Shown here piece after piece: positions 58,302-64,000 of a stretch of 64,000 nucleotides of DNA. This DNA is from CAYOPZ01 sp964406005 (lineage in GTDB: Bacteria > Bacteroidota > Bacteroidia > Bacteroidales > SM23-62). The notes under the pieces are model-generated. The model did not search any database. It saw only the letters and a list, made by a program, of their open reading frames with translations, and had not been told where the DNA came from. The DNA lies in NCBI GenBank assembly GCA_964406005.1, contig CAYOPZ010000002.1:162182-226181 (forward strand), given 5' to 3'. A program made the position numbers and the translations under genes. The first letter of the stretch is position 1; every line of letters starts with the position of its first letter.

Positions 58302-59540
58302 TTACGAGTATTCGGGTTTTCCGACCTTTCCGATAAAGACTATGGCTCCTGTCGAATTCTCTTTAATAAGATAAAGAAACGGCCTGTCAATCTTGAAATA
58401 TACAGGGCTACCACCTCCGGCACTGGTTTCAATCATCTCTACAATGGTTGCTGCCGCAGCTTCGGTGCCTTCCTCCTGTACATCAATGAAAGTCTGGTGG
58501 ATCACCCTAGAGATAAGCAGGTTTCCGGCAGGGTTGATCCTGGTGAAATCTGCTCCATTAGAGAAAGCCACACCAAGTCCAAGGTTTATCAAAGGATCAT
58601 TCAGGAGTTCCTTAAACTCGTATTTAAACTTTGGCAAATCGACCCGGACGCCCACGAGCCTGGAGTTTTCGAACCATGAATCCCAATTGGCAATATCCAT
58701 GCTGTCCACCAGGTCTGAAACTTCCTTCTCCCCATAAGGGAGCATCACCACCATACTGAATGTACTGTCTCCGTACGGGAGTTCTACTGCTGTGAAGTCC
58801 TTATCCGAGGTATATATAAAATCGCCTGTAACACTCATATAGTCGGTCCGGTGGATGGTCCCGTCCTCACGGGTAAAATCACCTTCGTAAGACTCCTCCT
58901 TGTTAAACTCATATTTCCATTTTGCGTTGAAATAGATGGCATTGATGAGGTACATCACGGCATCATCGGGGATATAATCCAGCATATCAATGATCTTACC
59001 GTTTGTTTTATCCTCGATCCATTGATTGATAATTTCCACGGTTTGAGGATCGGTAAAATCAATTTCTTTCACTTCGGCATCAAAATAGTCCCGGTTGGTT
59101 TCTATGAATTCTGATAAAACCTGGAATCCCAGGCAGTACCAGATACTGTTGGCAATGGAGAATTCAACCTTATCATCCAGGTTTACCAGCTGATCCATCA
59201 GGTCTTTGTAACTTTCATTGACCTCCTGGGTTGTGAGATCGCTGAAATGCAGTACATCGATAAAAGCCTGCAGAGTGGTTCCGGCAGCGCCGTTGTAAGT
59301 CATCCCCAGAGCATAGGATACACTCAGAGGAGAGATCATGATATTGTCTGCCTCACTCAGGTTATACACCTCCCGGAATAATTCGAAGCCAAAAGCTTGA
59401 TCGGCCTCAATGATTTCTCCGGACTTCTTGTTAAGAATTATTTTGGGGGTTTCCGTCTGAATTGGCTCGGATTTCTCGCATGAAAGAAAGGTACTTGCCG
59501 AAAACAGAAAAATCATTGCATAAGAAAAATAACTTTTCAT
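58302..59540 (-). CDS. Lipoprotein serpin (protease inhibitor)
   Basis: 412 residues from the ATG at 59540. The signal MIFLFSASTFLSCEKS gives a lipobox with Cys21, so the inhibitor is membrane anchored. The serpin fold is complete with NSIWYCLGF, NAIYFNAKWKYEF and FKIDRPFLYLIKE. The hinge EEGTEAAAAT matches inhibitory serpins (P15 Gly, P14 Thr, P12-P9 all Ala), and counting from P15 places the P1-P1' bond at Thr-Ser in IETSAGGG. It should inhibit a serine or cysteine protease outside the cytoplasm. It stands alone, convergent with the Fic gene. Confidence 0.92.
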   Translation of the reverse strand: MKSYFSYAMIFLFSASTFLSCEKSEPIQTETPKIILNKKSGEIIEADQAFGFELFREVYNLSEADNIMISPLSVSYALGMTYNGAAGTTLQAFIDVLHFSDLTTQEVNESYKDLMDQLVNLDDKVEFSIANSIWYCLGFQVLSEFIETNRDYFDAEVKEIDFTDPQTVEIINQWIEDKTNGKIIDMLDYIPDDAVMYLINAIYFNAKWKYEFNKEESYEGDFTREDGTIHRTDYMSVTGDFIYTSDKDFTAVELPYGDSTFSMVVMLPYGEKEVSDLVDSMDIANWDSWFENSRLVGVRVDLPKFKYEFKELLNDPLINLGLGVAFSNGADFTRINPAGNLLISRVIHQTFIDVQEEGTEAAAATIVEMIETSAGGGSPVYFKIDRPFLYLIKENSTGAIVFIGKVGKPEYS

Positions 59541-59906
59541 GATATTATACTTATCGATTATAACAGGTAGATGCATAATTTGCACTTACGGTTGCTTTAA
59601 TGAGCAAAGCCTCCGGGAATTGATTCCCACACGTTTGATGAGTAAAAGACCGGATTGTTTTTATTTAGCCTACTAATGATTGACGAAAATATGGCGCAGA
59701 GAATATGGAGAGAGTATGTAGTATACTATAACTGTCTTTATTCCTGCTCAAACTGGTAATAGTTTGTTTTAATACTTTGACTGTTAATAAGATATATTAG
59801 AAAATAAAAATAAATGCGAATTTTCCTTGGATATTATATTATTTTTTACATATATTTGTAATATTGTTTATACTGCAAACTTAATTATAAAACCAAATAT
59901 ACTGAA
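59541..59906. other. AT-rich divergent intergenic region
   Basis: This 366-bp gap holds the promoters of the serpin gene (minus) and of the membrane-protein/winged-helix pair (plus; -7 element at 59851). A 10-bp palindrome TAGTATACTA lies at 59719-59728. No coding remnant was recognised. Confidence 0.5.
59851..59858 (+). promoter_or_regulatory. Bacteroidota promoter for the membrane-protein/regulator pair
   Basis: TATATTTG matches the -7 consensus exactly. TTGG at 59827-59830 could be the -33 box with 20 bp between them, close to ideal. The ATG is at 59907, giving a leader of about 43 nt. Confidence 0.65.
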
Positions 59907-60518
59907 ATGGAACAAAAAATGAATCTGAAAAAATTGGAGAAAAATACTGCCGCGGTAGTTCTTCAGACAGGTATTGCAGATATCGGAATAGGACTGATCT
60001 GGATTGTTTCATCTTTGGCCATAATCCTTGATGATATAAGGTATTACATTGATATTCTTTTCATAGTTCCGGTAATATTCATCATTCTGGCCAACAGATA
60101 TATAGCAAAGCCGCGAATGGGAGTGGTAAAATTTGCCAGGAAGCGTATTAAAAGGAATACATGGTTCATGGTGACTGTTACGGTTTTTTTAATCATCATG
60201 GTTTTACTTACAATTTCAAGCAATGGCCCTGCCCAGGATGAACTTATCAACGGGAGATGGATCGTAAGCGGGATCATTTTTTTCATATGTATTGCAATCG
60301 CATATTTTTTGAATTTCGGAAGAATGTATCTCTATGCGTTATTATTTGTTGGGGCTTTTAATTTTTCTGAAGAAATCAGGGAAAATCCTGGAATCAATTT
60401 TGAAGGAGTCTATGCCGACCTTTTTGTTTCAATTATGCTTATCATTATTGGATGCGTATATCTTATCAGGTTTTTAAAAAAATATCCGCTACCGGAAAAT
60501 ACATCATATGACAAATAA
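59907..60518 (+). CDS. Polytopic membrane protein paired with a winged-helix regulator
   Basis: 203 residues with five or six hydrophobic segments: about 21-42, 47-66, 88-110, 124-146, 148-165 and 175-195. No enzyme motif is seen. Its last 11 bases overlap the start of the regulator gene, so they are translated together. Pairs of a small membrane protein and a winged-helix protein are common in Bacteroidota, but I cannot name a function. Confidence 0.65.
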   Translation: MEQKMNLKKLEKNTAAVVLQTGIADIGIGLIWIVSSLAIILDDIRYYIDILFIVPVIFIILANRYIAKPRMGVVKFARKRIKRNTWFMVTVTVFLIIMVLLTISSNGPAQDELINGRWIVSGIIFFICIAIAYFLNFGRMYLYALLFVGAFNFSEEIRENPGINFEGVYADLFVSIMLIIIGCVYLIRFLKKYPLPENTSYDK

Positions 60519-60828
60519 GGAAAACAAGGAAATACCGCAGGTTGAAATTGACAAAATCATTCATGAACCTGCACGCCTCAAAATCATTGCCCAGTTATAC
60601 GTGGTTGAGAGTGCAGATTTTCTCTTTTTAATGAGGCAGACAGGGCTTACACAGGGAAACGTATCCGGCCACCTCAGCAAGTTAGAGGATGCGGACTATG
60701 TAAAAATTGAGAAAAGTTTTGTTGGCAAACGGCCACAAACAATGATTGCACTTACAAAGAAAGGCCGGGAAAGGTTTAAAATATATATTAAGTTCATGCG
60801 AGATATGTTTGATGATCTGGACAGTTAA
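60508..60828 (+). CDS. Winged-helix transcriptional regulator
   Basis: 106 residues. ARLKIIAQLYVVESADFLFL, then TQGNVSGHLSKLEDADYVKI as the recognition helix and wing, and VGKRPQTMIALTKKGRERF, which is the wing with the usual PxTxxxLTxxGR pattern of MarR/ArsR-like one-domain regulators. It probably controls the upstream membrane-protein gene and perhaps the ABC exporter genes beyond. The TAA stop lies 18 bp before a remnant of a TonB gene. Confidence 0.82.
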   Translation: MTNKENKEIPQVEIDKIIHEPARLKIIAQLYVVESADFLFLMRQTGLTQGNVSGHLSKLEDADYVKIEKSFVGKRPQTMIALTKKGRERFKIYIKFMRDMFDDLDS

Positions 60829-60846
60829 ATCCTCTTATATACTTAT

Positions 60847-61005
60847 AAAAGAAGCCATGCGAATAAACAAGGCGTCCATCCTCTATTGGACGAAGAGGCG
60901 GTAGGAATTCTAAGCATGCTGCCAAATTTTAAACCAGCGATGCACGCAGGAAACACTGTAGATGTCTGGTATGTTGTAAGGGTCGAGTTTAAATTGCCAG
61001 AATGA
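60847..61005 (+). pseudogene. C-terminal remnant of a TonB protein
   Basis: The frame ends with TGA at 61003-61005 and reads GVHPLLDEEAVGILSMLPNF then KPAMHAGNTVDVWYVVRV and EFKLPE, the C-terminal domain of TonB (xHPxLDEEAxxxLxxMPxFKPAxxxGxxVxxxYxVPxxF). Only about 50 residues are left; the membrane anchor and proline-rich spacer are missing. No start codon or RBS fits. It lies between the winged-helix gene and the ABC permease gene. Confidence 0.75.
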
Positions 61006-61043
61006 GTATGTTGTGTGATATACCCAAAAACAATTGCAGATGT

Positions 61044-62261
61044 TCAATGATCATGCAGCCGGTTCACGACCTCCCTTAGTTTTGGTCTTCTTCCGTGAAG
61101 CAGGAAGTGTACCCTGAATATGCGAATTGAAAGGTTCAATACTCCGATGATCGATAAAACCATTATGCCGATACTGGCAATAATCTCCCAGAGCGGAATG
61201 TCCACCATGCCAAGACGGAGTATGACCTGGGCCGGTGCCGTTACCGGGAACAAGGATAAGATGACCCACACCGGGCTGTCCGGGAAGACCATGAGCAAGG
61301 ACATCAGCCATAGAGGCACATAACCAATCAGTGTATAAATCAATGACAGCTGCTGCCCTTCGGTTGCATTCGGGCTGATGGCACCTACGCTGATCGATAG
61401 CACTGCAAAAAAAAGATAGCCAAGAATGAAGTAAATAATCCCGAATAGAATAAAATTGGGTGGCAACTGTATGCTTCTTACAAAATAATACGCGGAATCC
61501 GACAACAGGCTCACCAACAGGGGTGCGCACAGAAGCCAGACCAGCACCTGCAACAAACCCACGGCCCCAAGGCCGAGCACCTTGCCTTTCAGAAGCTGCC
61601 CTACCGAAACGGAAGAGATCAGCACCTCGATAAGCCGGCTTTCCTTTTCCTCCCCAAAACCTTTCAGGAGGTATGACGATGTGAACTGGATCGAAATGGC
61701 CAGGAGAAGAGCAAAAACGGCCGGTACGATAATGGCGCCGGCTCCACCCTGTTCGGTATCGATTCTACCTGTTTCCGTAAGTTTGGTATTATGAACAACG
61801 AAAGGTGTTTCGACAATCCTAATGATTTCCGGGGAGACTTTTTCCGATAATAGGTTGCTGCTAATGAAATTTTTTATTGCAGCAGTGATGTATGCCGGCG
61901 CCTCAATCTGCTTTTCCAGCAGGAACCTGTCAATTACCCCTGATCCCAGGGAATTTTCCGAAATGACAATGTATTCGTTGACATCATGATCGATCAATGC
62001 CTGCCTGGCTTCCTCTACCGATCCGAAGGGGACCAGTTGAACAATTCCCTGATCCTGATAATCGTCAAGCTGCCCTGTTTCGTCAACATATCCGATCGAT
62101 TGAATTTCCGTGACGGCCTTGCCGGAGACATCTGTTTTGATCCTGCCGATTCCTATTGCAATGAGGACCAGCAGGGGTACGGTAAATGTCAATATGGTGA
62201 ATCCCGGGCGTTTGACCGTATTGATAAATTCATGCCTGAAAATGAGGAATGTTTTATTCAT
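61044..62261 (-). CDS. ABC-2-type transporter permease
   Basis: 405 residues. One N-terminal helix (GFTILTFTVPLLVLIAIGIG), a large extracytoplasmic loop up to about 180, then five helices from about 185 to 395 including GAIIVPAVFALLLAISIQF and IGYVPLWLMSLLMVF. It matches the NatB/ABC-2 export group. Start ATG at 62261 overlaps the ATPase gene stop by 8 bp, so the subunits are coupled. Substrate unknown; sodium, antibiotics and lipoproteins are all exported by relatives. Confidence 0.88.
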   Translation of the reverse strand: MNKTFLIFRHEFINTVKRPGFTILTFTVPLLVLIAIGIGRIKTDVSGKAVTEIQSIGYVDETGQLDDYQDQGIVQLVPFGSVEEARQALIDHDVNEYIVISENSLGSGVIDRFLLEKQIEAPAYITAAIKNFISSNLLSEKVSPEIIRIVETPFVVHNTKLTETGRIDTEQGGAGAIIVPAVFALLLAISIQFTSSYLLKGFGEEKESRLIEVLISSVSVGQLLKGKVLGLGAVGLLQVLVWLLCAPLLVSLLSDSAYYFVRSIQLPPNFILFGIIYFILGYLFFAVLSISVGAISPNATEGQQLSLIYTLIGYVPLWLMSLLMVFPDSPVWVILSLFPVTAPAQVILRLGMVDIPLWEIIASIGIMVLSIIGVLNLSIRIFRVHFLLHGRRPKLREVVNRLHDH

Positions 62262-63147
62262 TGTGTGTTACAAGCTTAATGAATATCTCATTCAGGGAGG
62301 GCATCCCGACTTCAAACCTGTTTACGGTTTTCCCGCCTGCGATTAACTGATCCAGTATATCCTGCGGTTTTGTATGATTGTCCAGGACAAGTTCGGTATA
62401 CGATTTATTGTCCTTTCTTTCCAGGACACCTTTTAGCTCGCTCAATTCATCTTCCAGATCTACATAAACGGAGTGCCCTTTGTATTCCGACCTGATCTCT
62501 TTCAGGTTCCCGTACAATACCACAGATCCCTTGTTGATCATTAGAATCCTGTCGCAGAGTTCCTCAACTTCATTCATCTGGTGCGTACAAAGGATAATGG
62601 CTTTCCCTTTGCTCCTGAGTTCCATAATTATTTTTTTCAGTAATGATGTGTTTACAGGATCGAGCCCTGAAAAGGGTTCGTCGAGGATGATTAGGTCGGG
62701 GTCGTGGATGATCGTGATGATCAGTTGGATCATTTGCGCCATTCCCTTGCTTAGTTCTTCAATTTTTTTATTCCGGTCTTCATACATCCCCGTCTGTAAA
62801 AGGAACTCTTCTGCCCTTTTCAGAGCCCGGCCTTTGTCCATGCCTTTCAGCATTGCCAGATATGTTATGAGGTACGTAACCTTGTATTTCTTGTAAAGGC
62901 CTTTTTCCTCCGGCATATACCCGATCTTGTTTTTTAAGGATTCGTTCATTTTGGTGCCGAAAACGGAAATTTCACCGGAATCAGGCTTTAAAAAATCGAG
63001 TATGGTTTTTATTGTTGTGCTTTTACCGGCTCCGTTAGGCCCGATAACACCGAGAATTTCATTTGACTGAAGGGAGAATGAGACATTATCTACGGCAAGT
63101 TTCCCCGGGTATGATTTCTTTAAATTCTTAACCTCGATAATGTTCAT
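62254..63147 (-). CDS. ABC transporter ATP-binding protein
   Basis: 297 residues. Walker A GPNGAGKSTTIKT near residue 37, signature ELSKGMAQMIQLI near 131 (an SKG variant of the SGGQ motif), Walker B LIILDEPFSGLDP near 153, and a switch histidine in ILCTHQMNEVEEL. The C-terminal extension of about 80 residues is typical of NatA-type export ATPases. It forms a two-gene transporter with the permease. Possible promoter at 63176-63183. Confidence 0.93.
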   Translation of the reverse strand: MNIIEVKNLKKSYPGKLAVDNVSFSLQSNEILGVIGPNGAGKSTTIKTILDFLKPDSGEISVFGTKMNESLKNKIGYMPEEKGLYKKYKVTYLITYLAMLKGMDKGRALKRAEEFLLQTGMYEDRNKKIEELSKGMAQMIQLIITIIHDPDLIILDEPFSGLDPVNTSLLKKIIMELRSKGKAIILCTHQMNEVEELCDRILMINKGSVVLYGNLKEIRSEYKGHSVYVDLEDELSELKGVLERKDNKSYTELVLDNHTKPQDILDQLIAGGKTVNRFEVGMPSLNEIFIKLVTHNE

Positions 63148-63500
63148 TATGGGTTGGGCTTAGACTAAGAAATATTAAAGATAGGAATATGCTGGTTAAT
63201 ACGTTGTTTGATTGTTCGTTTGTTGTACTGGATGCTGAATTTTTAAGATGGATTCTTAAATGGTATGATTTCGCCTTCTAACCAAAAACCTTCCTAATAA
63301 ATTTATCTGAAGATATCAACCTAATTTTAGTGATAAACTCCATTGAAAATTTGTATTCAAACGAAATGAGATTTATTTACAAATGCCACTCATCCTGTCA
63401 ATATAGTCACTCTGAATAAAATTAATAATAGGATGGTTATTAAAAGGTTAGTCAGTCATATTATAAATGATCTTTCTAAAGGCCCAAGTTAAGTAAATGC
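63148..63500. other. AT-rich gap between ABC exporter and FISUMP gene
   Basis: 353 bp. Holds the promoter side of the ABC operon and the 3' side of the FISUMP gene. A frame on the plus strand is open for about 28 residues and again for about 50, but neither resembles anything I know. No hairpin with a T tract was found. Confidence 0.4.
63176..63183 (-). promoter_or_regulatory. Near-consensus -7 element for the ABC exporter
   Basis: On the minus strand the bases read TATCTTTA, one mismatch from TAnnTTTG, 28 bp upstream of the ATG at 63147. Confidence 0.35.
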
Positions 63501-64000
63501 TTAATCTTTCAAACATCGAACGGAGTAGCCTAAAGATTTTCCACTGCCTCCGACCGGTCTTTCTAAATCAGTAAAAAAGTATTTTAACGCTCTAACATAT
63601 GAAAAAGATAAATCCTTTTCAGTTGAACACCACCACGAACCTTCTTCACCTAGGACTTGAAAACCTGAGTTACGAACTCCTGCAGGACGTGCAGAGAAAT
63701 TACTACTATTATTACTGGTTTGGTCATTACCTATAGCACCTTCGGTTCCAGAACTTGCCCAACCGGTTGTATCTGCCATTGATTTAGCAATATCCGTTCC
63801 ACTACCTTCGAATCCATAACCATTATCGATTAAATAGTTTTCTAATATTGTCCATTCGGCATCAGTTGGAACATGCCAACCAATGGGACAAAGCTTCCCA
63901 GTGTTCACTGTGTGCCAATTATATAATGCCCCATAAAGATTTTTATTAGTTAATGAGTCATTATTATACCAGCAATATGCTGGAGTTGTGGTGCTTGATG
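63501..64000 (-). CDS. FISUMP-domain exported protein, C-terminal part (5' end outside window)
   Basis: The frame runs unbroken from the stop at 63501-63503 to the window edge, so the start is not seen. Reading inward: CWYNNDSLTNKNLYGALYNW, then HTVNTGKLCPIGWHVPTDAE and WTILENYL. This is the FISUMP domain (Fibrobacter succinogenes major paralogous domain), found in secreted and surface proteins of Bacteroidota and Fibrobacterota. The C-terminus ends SVRCLKD, the family's normal end. A GTG at 63908 is an internal codon and not the start, since the domain continues upstream. The DNA is AT-rich. Confidence 0.85.
   Translation of the reverse strand, partial: SSTTTPAYCWYNNDSLTNKNLYGALYNWHTVNTGKLCPIGWHVPTDAEWTILENYLIDNGYGFEGSGTDIAKSMADTTGWASSGTEGAIGNDQTSNNSSNFSARPAGVRNSGFQVLGEEGSWWCSTEKDLSFSYVRALKYFFTDLERPVGGSGKSLGYSVRCLKD

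Noticed and set aside
55682..63147. Phage-defence island around the Fic protein
   Set aside because: No restriction, retron, CBASS, toxin-antitoxin or integrase gene is present, and the Fic protein is a self-inhibited class II form that is common outside defence islands.
1..64000. tRNA, rRNA or insertion sequence
   Set aside because: No cloverleaf, rRNA motif, transposase or terminal inverted repeats were recognised; small RNAs could have been missed by eye.

Overview
The window looks like a chromosomal contig from a Bacteroidota bacterium, most likely order Bacteroidales/Marinilabiliales. The reasons are a protein with a type IX secretion (T9SS) C-terminal sorting domain, a sigma/FecR/TonB-receptor triplet with an STN domain, a FISUMP-domain protein, a purH-mreBCD-mrdA-rodA cluster, and several promoters matching the Bacteroidota -7 element TAnnTTTG. 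No rRNA, tRNA, CRISPR array, insertion sequence or phage module was recognised. Most of the window is near 50% GC; about 55.8-58.2 kb (GH15, Fic) and parts of 59.5-60.9 kb and 63.2-64 kb are clearly AT-rich.

Layout. 0-7.6 kb (minus): a tightly packed run read hpt, adk, obg, PAP2 phosphatase, lplA, plsC, a methyltransferase-like gene, parE and parC (cut by the left edge), covering nucleotide salvage, ribosome assembly, envelope lipids, lipoate attachment and chromosome decatenation. 7.7-11.2 kb (plus): purE, then a PorV/PorQ-like outer-membrane barrel overlapping by 4 bp a large exported protein with ComEA-like helix-hairpin-helix motifs. 11.2-16.1 kb (minus): two tandem radical SAM genes, a decayed short-chain dehydrogenase, and recJ/lipB. 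16.1-22.7 kb: lysS, a DUF418 membrane protein, a small exported protein, menaquinone methyltransferase, a SiaC-like phosphoprotein behind a 16-bp perfect palindrome, two heme-binding proteins and lipA. 22.8-28.6 kb: a 1919-residue secreted beta-helix protein. 28.6-33.4 kb: pgi, a cyclic 2,3-diphosphoglycerate synthetase-like protein, ACP phosphodiesterase and a KamA-family aminomutase. 33.5-40.7 kb (minus): the rod-shape elongasome and purH. 40.7-46.9 kb: an ABC-type permease, mgtE, rsmA, a MalY/PatB lyase and a HAMP/GAF membrane sensor.

47-64 kb is accessory in character: a lipoprotein, an AraC/GyrI regulator, small membrane proteins, a sigma/FecR/TonB-receptor signalling unit, a methyltransferase, a minimal GH15 hydrolase, a Fic AMPylase, a lipoprotein serpin, a membrane protein/winged-helix pair, an ABC-2 exporter and a FISUMP protein running off the right edge. 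Gene remnants that can still be read by eye lie in the gaps: the C-terminus of a zinc alcohol dehydrogenase (55.6 kb), the C-terminal domain of TonB (60.9 kb) and a short-chain dehydrogenase (13.5 kb).

Functional threads: three lipoate genes (lplA, lipB, lipA) give both scavenging and de novo lipoylation; purE, purH, adk and hpt cover purine synthesis and salvage; mreBCD-mrdA-rodA indicates a rod-shaped cell. I did not find a clear, complete, previously undescribed system. The best candidates are the outer-membrane barrel/HhH pair at 8.3-11.2 kb and the radical SAM pair at 11.2-13.4 kb.
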